Origin: Roseovarius sp.
GTDB taxonomy: Bacteria; Pseudomonadota; Alphaproteobacteria; Rhodobacterales; Rhodobacteraceae
Assembly (NCBI GenBank): GCA_023260815.1
Contig: JALQUE010000073.1
Coordinates: forward strand, 1-9,932
Direction of reading: 5' to 3'
Length of the DNA stretch: 9,932 bases
A program made the position numbers and the translations under genes. Each line of letters opens with the position of its first letter. The stretch's first letter is position 1. Positions 1-6,151 of the stretch are shown here, in pieces. Under the pieces are notes generated by a model. That model worked only from the letters and a program-made list of their open reading frames with translations, had not been told where the DNA came from and did no database searches.

Positions 1-1
1 C

Positions 2-571
2 GTTCTGCTGGTTCTGTTTGTCATCGCGGGGCTGGATCTTGCATGGCAGATCATCTCGCATCAGAAAAAGCTGCGGATGTCGCATCAAGAGATCAAGGAC
101 GAAAACAAAGAGGCCGAAGGATCGCCGGAACTCAAAGGTGCTATACGGCGCAGACAGATGGAAGCCTCGCGGCGTGCCCATCAAGTCAAGGCTCTGGATG
201 ACATTCCCACGGCCACGGCCATCGTGACAAACCCGACGCATTTCGCCGTTGCGCTTCGATACCTTCCTGAAACAGGCGATGCGCCGGTGGTTGTCGCGAT
301 GGGCACAGGTGCAATGGCGCATCGGGTGATCGAGCGCGCCGACGCCGCCCGCATCACCCGGATCGCGTCGCCTCCGCTGGCGCGCGCCCTCTATTATACG
401 TCCGATATCGGCACGGACATTCCGGTCGAGCTGTATAACGCCGTCGCGATCCTGCTGGCGCATGTCTGGCGGATCGAACAAGGGCTGGCCGGGACCATGC
501 CGGATATCGACCTTCCGCCAACCATGCGCTTCGATGCCTATGGGCGCCCCGAAACAGGAGACACCAAATGA
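2..571 (+). CDS. flhB: Flagellar export gate protein FlhB, C-terminal part (5' end outside window)
   Basis: FlhB sits in the inner membrane at the flagellar type III export gate. It switches export from rod/hook substrates to filament substrates. The visible 189 residues begin in the last transmembrane helix (VLLVLFVIAGLDLAW) and run into the cytoplasmic domain. That domain starts with the family linker KLRMSHQEIKDENKEAEGSP. The self-cleavage motif N-P-T-H is encoded at 230-241, followed by a family-typical PPLARALYY stretch and the helix containing VELYNAVAILLAHVW. About 30 residues continue beyond the core, rich in Pro and charged residues, as in many alphaproteobacterial FlhBs. The TGA stop overlaps the next start as ATGA, which suggests translational coupling. 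The rest of an upstream fli operon (fliK-fliR type) probably lies to the left, but that is not seen. The family call is secure. Confidence 0.97.
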   Translation, partial: VLLVLFVIAGLDLAWQIISHQKKLRMSHQEIKDENKEAEGSPELKGAIRRRQMEASRRAHQVKALDDIPTATAIVTNPTHFAVALRYLPETGDAPVVVAMGTGAMAHRVIERADAARITRIASPPLARALYYTSDIGTDIPVELYNAVAILLAHVWRIEQGLAGTMPDIDLPPTMRFDAYGRPETGDTK

Positions 572-816
572 CACGCAAGACACCCGCAAATCGGGCTATC
601 GGCGGCACGATTTCTACCCTCGCCTTTGCAGGTTGCGGGCTGTGGCTTCTGGCCGAAGCGGCGGGCAGCCCGCCGCTCAAGGCCGTGATGCTTGGCCTTT
701 GTGCGGCCAGTTGCCTGGCGGCGGCCCTGCGCACGCCGATCGCGCGCGCCCATGCCCTGTGGCGCGGGCGATCAGAGGACCGGAATGACGCGGGCTCCGC
801 GCGCGATCCGTCCTGA
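568..816 (+). CDS. Small two-helix membrane protein coupled to flhB
   Basis: This 82-residue protein is not one I recognise. Two hydrophobic stretches, about residues 10-30 and 36-54, are joined by a short Gly-Ser-Pro-Pro turn. This predicts a helical hairpin in the inner membrane with a basic, then polar C-terminal tail of about 25 residues. The N-terminus (MTRKTPANR) is positively charged, favouring a cytoplasmic N-terminus. The start overlaps the flhB stop by 4 bp (ATGA), and AGGAG at 556-560 sits 7 bases upstream, so translation looks genuine and coupled to flhB. A role in the export gate or motor is inference from position only. The last 45 bp overlap the 3' end of the minus-strand gene at 772-1320. 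The tail could therefore be under dual coding constraint, or one of the two genes may be wrongly extended. Confidence 0.7.
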   Translation: MTRKTPANRAIGGTISTLAFAGCGLWLLAEAAGSPPLKAVMLGLCAASCLAAALRTPIARAHALWRGRSEDRNDAGSARDPS

Positions 817-1320
817 CCATTCGCGCATCGCCGGGGACATTTGATCGCTCTGCATTGCGTCGGTCCGCAGCAACGCCGCATGGCACCGCGCCCGCCCCCT
901 CAGAGGCATGGCCTCACCGTTGAAATTGTCAGCCTGAACCCACTCGTCTCCGACCCTGACAAACAAACCGGACGTATCATACCGCAAGCGGACATCACGC
1001 CCCAGAAGATCGAAACTCACCTCCCCCATCTCATCGAACTGGCCGTCGATCCGCACCAGGTGGGTGGACAGGAAATGATCCATCACATCCGGGTCTGACC
1101 GGACGATTTCACCGGCAATCTTCGTCCACCCGTCGTCGCGTGTATGCTCCAGGCGCATCCACTTCTCTTCGCATTCGGTCCGGAACAAAAGCTGCGTTCC
1201 GTCTGCTGCTTCGGCGATGTCATAGGTTCGCTGTCCGATGGTCATCCGCGCAAAGGCGTCGGTGCGCGCAGCCGAAATGCACGACGCATCGGTGGTGGCC
1301 TCAACAATAGTCTCTTGCAT
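772..1320 (-). CDS. Hypothetical soluble protein, divergent from the motF-like operon
   Basis: I do not recognise this 182-residue protein. It has no signal peptide or membrane segment and is mixed charged and hydrophobic. Alternating patterns such as ARMTIGQRTYDI, VRIDGQFDEMGEVSFDLLG and VRLRYDTSGLFVRVGDEW suggest a beta-rich domain over about residues 25-135, followed by a basic tail. The ATG at 1320-1318 is chosen; a GTG directly before it (1323-1321) is an equally possible start. GGAG lies at 1333-1330 on the minus strand, 9 bases from the ATG and 6 from the GTG. A sigma-28-like promoter upstream (1380-1406) and flanking flagellar genes suggest a late flagellar or chemotaxis-linked role, which is inference. 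The 3' end overlaps the small membrane gene by 45 bp tail to tail. Confidence 0.75.
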   Translation of the reverse strand: MQETIVEATTDASCISAARTDAFARMTIGQRTYDIAEAADGTQLLFRTECEEKWMRLEHTRDDGWTKIAGEIVRSDPDVMDHFLSTHLVRIDGQFDEMGEVSFDLLGRDVRLRYDTSGLFVRVGDEWVQADNFNGEAMPLRGRARCHAALLRTDAMQSDQMSPAMREWSGRIARGARVIPVL

Positions 1321-1379
1321 CACTCAGGTCTCCATATTCAAAACCCCGCGGCGCCGTTCGCCACAGCCTTGTGGTGACC

Positions 1380-1406
1380 CTAACGGCAAAAAGCGCCTCC
1401 AGCTTA
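1380..1406 (-). promoter_or_regulatory. Sigma-28 (FliA)-like promoter for the 772-1320 gene
   Basis: On the minus strand, TAAG (1406-1403) is followed after exactly 15 bases by GCCGTTAG (1387-1380). The enterobacterial flagellar sigma consensus is TAAA, 15 bases, GCCGATAA. The site matches 3 of 4 and 6 of 8 positions with the canonical spacing. It lies about 60 bases before the start codon. Whether the host's FliA shares this consensus is assumed. Confidence 0.5.
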
Positions 1407-1430
1407 GCCACAGGCCGGGATTCTGCGAAC

Positions 1431-1446
1431 TGGCACGAAACCTGCA
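1431..1446 (+). promoter_or_regulatory. Sigma-54 promoter (-24/-12) for the motF-like operon
   Basis: TGGCACGAAACCTGCA matches the sigma-54 consensus TGGCACG-N4-TTGCW at every defined position except one T to C change. The invariant GG (1432-1433) and GC (1444-1445) have the required spacing. Transcription would start near 1457, about 35 bases before the ATG at 1492. A sigma-54 gene (rpoN) lies about 1.5 kb downstream. Activation would need an enhancer-binding protein such as FleQ, which is not in the window. Confidence 0.82.
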
Positions 1447-1491
1447 AGTCAAAGGCGAAAGAGGCCCATTTTCCGGGCGCGGAGAGGATGC

Positions 1492-2184
1492 ATGACCAAC
1501 ACCCCAACCGATCTTGAATCCGGCATCCGCCTTGCCATCGAGGCGGCGGAGGCTGCAACCGACTCCATCGCTGAACTGGACGGGGTTCAAACCGATATAA
1601 CCCGCGCAGCGGACCGCCTGGATGCCACGAACCGGCGAATGATGCCGATGCTTGTGGGATTGCTGGCCGGCACGACGCTTTCGGTCGTCGGCGCGGGTCT
1701 TGTGTATTTCAACACGCTTGGCCGCCTCGACACCGCCTACAACACGCAGATCGAAGCGCTCGCCATGTTCGCGGACCGCGTCGAACAGCTTGACACCCAT
1801 ATCGCGGCGGCAGCGGCACTGTCCGAGCGTCTTGCCGAACTGGATCAGACCGTCATCGCACAAATCGGCGCACTGGACAGCCGGATCACCGGCCTCCAGC
1901 AAGGCCTCACCACCGATCTGGAAGGCATGTCGGCATCGGTATCGGGCGCCTGCACACAGATTGGCAATTCGCTGATCGACACCGTGACTGCGGCGCATGA
2001 CAGCACCCGCGCCGACAGTCTCAAGGCAGCCTCGGACCTGCAACTGGCCCTCAGCCGAATGCTGGCGGATACGCCTGCCCTGCCCGCCGCCTCCAATCCC
2101 GTGGCGCGTGCCCCTCAGGCCCCGCGCCCCAAAGCCACCCGCAGCCAGTCACGCCCGGAACCCAACCCGTTCAGCTACCCTTGA
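1492..2184 (+). CDS. motF: MotF-like single-pass flagellar motor protein
   Basis: This 230-residue protein has a cytoplasmic N-terminus of about 50 residues, rich in Ala, Glu and Asp and apparently helical. One transmembrane helix follows at about residues 52-73 (MPMLVGLLAGTTLSVVGAGL). Next is a long, probably coiled-coil region (about 78-190) with repeated hydrophobic heptads, then a Pro/Arg-rich tail ending NPFSYP. GGAGAGG at 1481-1487 lies just upstream of the ATG. From memory, R. sphaeroides MotF is a single-pass protein of about this size. It is needed for Fla1 rotation and is encoded between flhB and the flagellar rpoN and fliC; size, topology and position all match here. The symbol rests on that architecture and synteny, not on an alignment. 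The near-consensus sigma-54 promoter at 1431-1446 should drive it. An alternative is an unrelated coiled-coil membrane protein. Confidence 0.72.
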   Translation: MTNTPTDLESGIRLAIEAAEAATDSIAELDGVQTDITRAADRLDATNRRMMPMLVGLLAGTTLSVVGAGLVYFNTLGRLDTAYNTQIEALAMFADRVEQLDTHIAAAAALSERLAELDQTVIAQIGALDSRITGLQQGLTTDLEGMSASVSGACTQIGNSLIDTVTAAHDSTRADSLKAASDLQLALSRMLADTPALPAASNPVARAPQAPRPKATRSQSRPEPNPFSYP

Positions 2185-2195
2185 GGATCCCCGAC

Positions 2196-2870
2196 ATGAC
2201 AGACCAAAAGCTGCTCGTTCTCGACAGCCCGGAACATATCGCTTTGGGGTTTGGCCTTCGTGCGGGCGATACCCTCGTCGCCATCAACGGGGTCGCATTT
2301 CACGGGGATACCTCAGACCTGCAACAGCGGTTTTCCTGGGGCCGGCGCCTTGCGCTGACCTTCCTGCGCGAGGGGACATACAGAACCGTGCTCAGCCGGA
2401 CTGCAGATCTTGGCAAATGGGATCACCGGGCACAGGATATCACCCTGAGCGACTTCAAACGCATCGATCCCGATTATCTGTCGAACTGGGAAGTGTTCCG
2501 CAGCGCGGACGGTCTTTATGACGTTCAGCGCCTTGACCGGTCGCTGCTTGCGCTGGTCGCCCCCCCCCTCTGGCTGTTGCAGATGCGGATGTGGCGGCCC
2601 TTTGCCGCGTGGATCGCCATGAGCCTTTTTGCAGGTATCGCGGGCCTTTGGGCAGTGGTGGCGGTGCAGCTTTTCATGGGCGTCCTGTTCTGGAAGTCCG
2701 GCCCTGATTTCGTGCGCGCTGACCGACGGATACGCGGGCTGGAGCCAATTGGAGTTCTTGCAGCCCGCACGGAATCCGGCGCGCATGCGGATGTGAGCCG
2801 GCTGTACCCCAATCTGGTATGGGTCTGTGCTCCGATCCGGGCCACCCGTCCCTCACACGCGGATGCGTGA
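2196..2870 (+). CDS. PDZ-like N-terminal domain fused to membrane helices
   Basis: This is a 224-residue protein of unknown function. Residues 12-60 resemble a PDZ fold, with the core signature GFGLRAGDTLVAINGVAF and then a second strand LALTFLREGTYRTVL. A polar segment rich in Asp follows. A strongly hydrophobic region at about 116-166 could form two or three helices (LLALVAPPLWLL, then AWIAMSLFAGIAGLWAVVAV), with a short C-terminal tail. There is no signal peptide, so the PDZ-like part is probably cytoplasmic. The ATG at 2196 is chosen because AGGA at 2184-2187 precedes it by 8 bases; a TTG at 2181 overlapping the previous stop is less likely. It sits 11 bp behind the motF-like gene and is surely co-transcribed with it. 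It may therefore help recruit or stabilise that motor protein at the membrane (inference). The stop codon falls within a short tandem duplication. Confidence 0.8.
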   Translation: MTDQKLLVLDSPEHIALGFGLRAGDTLVAINGVAFHGDTSDLQQRFSWGRRLALTFLREGTYRTVLSRTADLGKWDHRAQDITLSDFKRIDPDYLSNWEVFRSADGLYDVQRLDRSLLALVAPPLWLLQMRMWRPFAAWIAMSLFAGIAGLWAVVAVQLFMGVLFWKSGPDFVRADRRIRGLEPIGVLAARTESGAHADVSRLYPNLVWVCAPIRATRPSHADA

Positions 2871-2899
2871 CCGGTCCTCGCAGGCAGATGCGTGACAGG
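2856..2899. repeat. Imperfect 25-bp-period tandem duplication around the stop codon
   Basis: Bases 2856-2874 and 2881-2899 match at 16 of 19 positions with a 25-bp offset. Both copies contain GATGCGTGAC. The first copy includes the TGA stop of the PDZ-like gene. Because 25 is not a multiple of three, the duplication would shift frame, so it could have altered the end of that gene. It looks like an old slippage event. Confidence 0.6.
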
Positions 2900-2917
2900 C
2901 GGCACAAACGCTGAAAA

Positions 2918-2940
2918 GCTCCACCCGATCTGGATGGAGC
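2918..2940. terminator. Hairpin between convergent operons, probable bidirectional terminator
   Basis: GCTCCA (2918-2923) pairs perfectly with TGGAGC (2935-2940). Two more C-G pairs lie inside, after one mismatch, leaving a 5-base loop. AAAA precedes the stem and CTTTC follows it, so each strand has a short T run after the hairpin: TTTT for the rpoN transcript and TTT for the PDZ-like transcript. Its place between two convergent genes supports termination in both directions, though the T tracts are short. Confidence 0.55.
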
Positions 2941-2953
2941 CTTTCAAATCCGC

Positions 2954-2979
2954 CAGCAAATTACGTCAGCAAATTCCGT
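2954..2979. repeat. Tandem 13-bp direct repeat
   Basis: CAGCAAATTACGT (2954-2966) is followed directly by CAGCAAATTCCGT (2967-2979); 12 of 13 bases are identical. It lies between the hairpin and the rpoN stop codon. No binding protein is suggested; replication slippage is the simplest explanation. Confidence 0.7.
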
Positions 2980-3002
2980 CAACCTGCGCCCGCACCGGCG
3001 CG

Positions 3003-4322
3003 TCAGGCACTTTTGAGACGCGCCAGCCGACGACGCTGGAACGAAGATGGAATACCCAACATTTCCCGGTATTTGGCAACAGTCCGGCGCGCCAGTCGCG
3101 TGCCTTCCTGGGCCATCGCCGCAGTCAGCGCGTCATCACTCAACGGAGTGGAAGGGTCTTCGCCGCGCACAAGCTCTGCAATCCTGTGGCGCACGGCCGC
3201 CGACGAGGCCGATCCCTCGCCCTCGGACTCCAGCGCCGTGCTGAAGAACGACTTCAGCGGCAAGGTGCCCTGCGGCGTCTGAATCAGGATACCCGTCGTG
3301 ACACGGCTGACAGTGCTTTCATGCACGCCGACCGTTTCTGCCACATCCCGCAAGGTCATCGGCACGATATGCGCCGGGCCTTCCCGTAGATAGCCATCCT
3401 GACGGCGCACGATCTCGGCGCCGACCAGCAGCGTGGTTTGATTGCGATGCTCGACGGCGCGGCGCAGCCAGCGTGCGGTAGACAACCGGTTGGCAGCGTA
3501 TTTGCCGGCCTCGGGGTCACGCCGCAGTGACACGGCGCGCGCTTCGTCGATCACGACGCTTGGCGTTGTCGAACGGTTCAGATCCACACGCCACCCCGCG
3601 GCATCAAGCGTGACGATCAGATCGGGTTCGCGTGTCGTGCTGTCGCCAGGGTCAAAAGACGCGCCCGGTTTGGGATCAAGCCCGCGCAGCACACGCAGCA
3701 TGGATTTCAGATCGGCCATGTCCACCCTGCAAATCCGGCACAGCCCTTCCAGATCGGCGGCGGCCAGTTTGGGCAGATGATCCAGCAAGGTCCGAAAGGC
3801 CGGTGTCATGACACCCGCATCCTGCGCCTGCAAGGCCAGACATTCGGCCAGAGACCGCGCAAAAAGCCCTTTCGGTTCAACCTCCTGAACCCGCGTCAGG
3901 AATGCTTCGGCCTCTTCCAGAGTAATCCCCGCGCGCAGGGCCAAATCTTCCAGAGGCTCCCCCAGCCACCCCGAAGGTTCGATTGCCTCAAGATAGATGT
4001 CCGCCCGCAAGCGCTCGTCCGTCGATGGAAACATCACATCGAACTGACCCGCCACATAAGCGTAAAGCGACGGGGCATGATCGGGTGTGCGCGCTCCGAT
4101 CTCATCCAGGTCCATGCCACCGGCGCGCGCCGCGCGCTCTGACAGGGTCTGTGGGACCGGGCGAATGTCGGCATCGAGAAACGGGTTCTCGGTGGCCTCG
4201 GTTTCGATGAAGCTCTGAAGCTCGTGGTTGCTCAGTTGCAGCAGGCAGATCGCCTGTTGAAGCTGGGCATTGGCGGCGACAGACTGGCGCTGTCCGACGA
4301 TGGGTGTCACGTTTAGCAGCAT
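3003..4322 (-). CDS. rpoN: RNA polymerase sigma-54 factor, flagellar paralogue candidate
   Basis: Sigma-54 directs RNA polymerase to -24/-12 promoters that need an ATP-hydrolysing activator. The protein is 439 residues, shorter than the roughly 480 of E. coli RpoN. Region I is Gln/Leu-rich (residues 12-50, e.g. QLQQAICLLQLSNHELQSFI). A short acidic linker and the core-binding domain (about 90-280) follow. The helix-turn-helix region (about 322-345) contains VGVHESTVSRV. The RpoN box, ARRTVAKYRE, is at 411-420. ATG 4322-4320 is chosen because AAGGAG lies 7 bases upstream and the product then begins in the family-typical way; upstream in-frame codons add a non-homologous extension. Several Rhodobacterales carry more than one rpoN. 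Its place beside fliC and the flanking sigma-54 promoters suggest this copy is devoted to flagella, comparable to RpoN2 (inference). Confidence 0.96.
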   Translation of the reverse strand: MLLNVTPIVGQRQSVAANAQLQQAICLLQLSNHELQSFIETEATENPFLDADIRPVPQTLSERAARAGGMDLDEIGARTPDHAPSLYAYVAGQFDVMFPSTDERLRADIYLEAIEPSGWLGEPLEDLALRAGITLEEAEAFLTRVQEVEPKGLFARSLAECLALQAQDAGVMTPAFRTLLDHLPKLAAADLEGLCRICRVDMADLKSMLRVLRGLDPKPGASFDPGDSTTREPDLIVTLDAAGWRVDLNRSTTPSVVIDEARAVSLRRDPEAGKYAANRLSTARWLRRAVEHRNQTTLLVGAEIVRRQDGYLREGPAHIVPMTLRDVAETVGVHESTVSRVTTGILIQTPQGTLPLKSFFSTALESEGEGSASSAAVRHRIAELVRGEDPSTPLSDDALTAAMAQEGTRLARRTVAKYREMLGIPSSFQRRRLARLKSA

Positions 4323-4379
4323 GGACGTTCTCCTTCGACGTCCAGACAACACGACGCATGCCCCTGATCTCAAGACAGC

Positions 4380-4417
4380 AAAATTGACGGGACGTGTCGG
4401 CTCTCCGACACGTCCCG
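4380..4417 (-). terminator. Strong hairpin with ATTTT, second terminator after fliC or rpoN leader element
   Basis: GGGACGTGTCGG (4389-4400) and CCGACACGTCCC (4405-4416) form a perfect 12-bp stem around the loop CTCT, with one more C-G pair outside (4388/4417). Read on the minus strand, a short TTTT run (4383-4380) follows 4 bases after the stem. It lies about 60 bases upstream of the rpoN start. It may back up the fliC terminator at 4449-4492 or act in the 5' region of the rpoN transcript. Confidence 0.65.
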
Positions 4418-4446
4418 CCTCTGACGCCGACTTGTGCGTTCACTCG

Positions 4447-4492
4447 TTAAAAAATGACACCGCCGGAAGTCACTGGCAGGTCCAGCGATGTC
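4447..4492 (-). terminator. Intrinsic terminator of fliC
   Basis: On the minus strand GACATCGC (4492-4485) pairs with GCGGTGTC (4463-4456). This gives 8 pairs, one of them G-U. The 21-base loop contains a small internal CTGG/CCAG stem. The hairpin is followed at once by ATTTTTTAA. It begins 9 bases past the fliC stop codon, as expected for an abundant monocistronic flagellin mRNA. Confidence 0.75.
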
Positions 4493-4501
4493 AAATTACC
4501 G

Positions 4502-5977
4502 TCACCCCCGCAGCAGGCTGAGAACGTTCTGCTGCGACGCATTTGCCTGCGCCAGCATCGCGGTTGCTGCCTGGGACAAGATCTTGCCCCGTGCCATGGC
4601 CGACGATTCTTTGGCGAAGTCTGCATCAATCACCCCCGAGCGCGCGGATTCCACGTTCACGGTGATGTTGGTCAGGTTCGAAATTGTGCTGTCCAGACGG
4701 TTCGAAACGGCACCCAGATCCGAGCGCGACTGCGAGATCTTCTGGATCGCCTTGTCGATCACGCTGATCGCATCAGAGGCGCCCTTGGCCGTGGACAGGT
4801 TGATCTCGGCCACGGATTCAAGGTTGGATCCTTCAGCCGTGGAGCCAAAATGCTCGGCTGCGCTGGAGGCGACTGTAAAGGCTTTGGTCGATGTCACTTC
4901 AACAGAGCCTGTGATCGCCGCCGAGTTCGTGGTCTGGCCAAGGTCGGTTGCACTGGCCGTCACGGCGCCCGACGCGTCCAGCGAGTCGACATTGAAGTCG
5001 GCTGTCGAGGACGACACAGCTTTCAGCATGATGTCATCGCCGTTGGCATCCATCAGGATGATCTTCGAATTGTCCGTCGAAGATGCCATCTGGGCGGTGA
5101 TGCCCGTCTGGCCCGAGACCGCGTTGATCGCATCGCGCAGACCGCGCACGTCATTGGCGTCCGTGATGCTGACGTCCCCGATCGAGACGGCGTTCGCATC
5201 GGTCGTGCCGATACTGAAGCTGACGGTGTCACCAGCTGTGAAACCCGACAGTTGCGCCTTGGTGATCGCCGTGGCTTCAACACCCGTCGAGGACGACAGC
5301 TTGTTGATCTCGTCGGCCAGCGACTTGGCCGACTGGCCCGCCGTTGTGGTGACCGCAGCAGAACCCGCGTAACCGGTCAGCGTGACAGTCTCGCCACCCG
5401 CGATGGCGGTATCGGTATCCGTCAGGCCCGCGCCGGTGTCGACGGTCGACTGCGAACGCACCACGTTCGAGCCGATCGCCGTGGCAGCCGCGCTTTCAAC
5501 GTTCAGCGACATGGTCTGACCGCGATCGGCACCGATCTGCAGCTGCATGTTCGAGAAGCTGCCATCCAGCACTTTCATGCCGTTGAAGTTGGTGTTTTCG
5601 GCAACCGCGTTGATCTCGGCGATCAGCTGGCTGGATTCCGCGACGATGGTGCCACGGTTCGCTGCGGTGTTCGTGTCGTTCGACGACTGAACCGCCAGTT
5701 CACGCAGACGCTGCAGCATGTTCGAAACTTCGACATGCGCGCCCTCGGTGGTGTCCACCAGGCTCTTGCCGTCCGTCGCGTTCCGCATGGCCTGATTGAG
5801 GCCCATGATCTGCGACGTCATCTTCTCGGCAATCGCCATGCCTGCGGCATCGTCCTTGGCCGCGTTGATGCGCATGCCCGAGGACAACCGGTTCATGGCG
5901 GTGTTCATTTCCTCATTGACGCGGGTCATGTTCGCCTGAGCGTTGATCGCGCCGATATTGGTGTTAATCGTGGTCAT
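4502..5977 (-). CDS. fliC: Flagellin FliC
   Basis: FliC is the exported subunit of the filament. The 491-residue protein has the conserved N-terminal D0/D1 helices (residues 1-140; MTTINTNIGAINAQ, LSSGMRINAAKDDAAGMAIA) and the C-terminal D1/D0 helices (about 398-491; ISVIDKAIQKISQSRSDLGA, ending SQQNVLSLLRG). The central 165-390 region is Ala/Thr/Ser-rich. It contains two segments resembling the flagellin hook IN motif (about 213-240 and 275-320). Residues 88-97, LQRLRELAVQ, match the D1 motif seen by TLR5 in gammaproteobacterial flagellins. ATG 5977-5975 is chosen because MTTINTN is the family start and AGGAG precedes it at 5989-5985; an upstream in-frame start would add 11 basic residues. 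It is transcribed away from motA and followed by an intrinsic terminator. The length is close to what I recall for R. sphaeroides FliC. Confidence 0.97.
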   Translation of the reverse strand: MTTINTNIGAINAQANMTRVNEEMNTAMNRLSSGMRINAAKDDAAGMAIAEKMTSQIMGLNQAMRNATDGKSLVDTTEGAHVEVSNMLQRLRELAVQSSNDTNTAANRGTIVAESSQLIAEINAVAENTNFNGMKVLDGSFSNMQLQIGADRGQTMSLNVESAAATAIGSNVVRSQSTVDTGAGLTDTDTAIAGGETVTLTGYAGSAAVTTTAGQSAKSLADEINKLSSSTGVEATAITKAQLSGFTAGDTVSFSIGTTDANAVSIGDVSITDANDVRGLRDAINAVSGQTGITAQMASSTDNSKIILMDANGDDIMLKAVSSSTADFNVDSLDASGAVTASATDLGQTTNSAAITGSVEVTSTKAFTVASSAAEHFGSTAEGSNLESVAEINLSTAKGASDAISVIDKAIQKISQSRSDLGAVSNRLDSTISNLTNITVNVESARSGVIDADFAKESSAMARGKILSQAATAMLAQANASQQNVLSLLRG

Positions 5978-6028
5978 CTTTACTCTCCTGTGTCGAGGCA
6001 TGCGCCGCACTAGGCGCTCACAGGGTTG

Positions 6029-6054
6029 TCAACGGCGACCCCCGAAAAAGTTTA
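6029..6054 (-). promoter_or_regulatory. Sigma-28 (FliA)-like promoter for fliC
   Basis: On the minus strand TAAACTTT (6054-6047) is followed after 10 bases by GCCGTTGA (6036-6029). Compared with TAAAGTTT-N11-GCCGATAA, 7 of 8 and 6 of 8 bases match, but the spacer is one base short. The -10 half shares GCCGTT with the site at 1380-1387. It lies about 52 bases upstream of the fliC start. FliC is a late-class gene in most systems that have FliA. Confidence 0.5.
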
Positions 6055-6080
6055 ATCCACAGGATGCGCGCCAAGACAGC

Positions 6081-6135
6081 ATTAACCCAATACACTGATT
6101 TTAAACATTTTTTATATCTTCGGTTTTTGACAATC
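6081..6135. promoter_or_regulatory. AT-rich block in the divergent fliC/motA control region
   Basis: About three quarters of these 55 bases are A or T, in a strongly GC-rich setting, including runs such as ATTTTTTATAT. It lies upstream of both the fliC promoter candidate and the motA sigma-54 promoter. That position suits binding by an enhancer-binding activator or a bending protein. No specific operator is recognised. Confidence 0.4.
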
Positions 6136-6151
6136 ATCGCCACGACCCGCT

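Noticed and set aside
1324..2043. A 239-codon minus-strand open frame opposite the motF-like gene
   Set aside because: Its Arg/Gly/Cys-rich composition and antisense position mark it as a shadow. The plus strand has a ribosome site, a promoter and a coherent membrane protein.
4454..6013. A 519-codon plus-strand open frame covering all of fliC
   Set aside because: It is the antisense shadow of flagellin in GC-rich DNA. Its product is Arg/His/Gly-rich with no recognisable motif, while the minus strand encodes an unmistakable flagellin.
6059..6073. A sigma-54-like site for fliC on the minus strand (TGGCGC-N5-CTGT)
   Set aside because: The -12 half has GT in place of the near-invariant GC and there are two other changes. 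The sigma-28-like site just downstream is the better candidate.
6127..6132. TTGACA as a sigma-70 -35 box before motA
   Set aside because: No acceptable -10 box lies 16-18 bases downstream; that space is occupied by the sigma-54 promoter.
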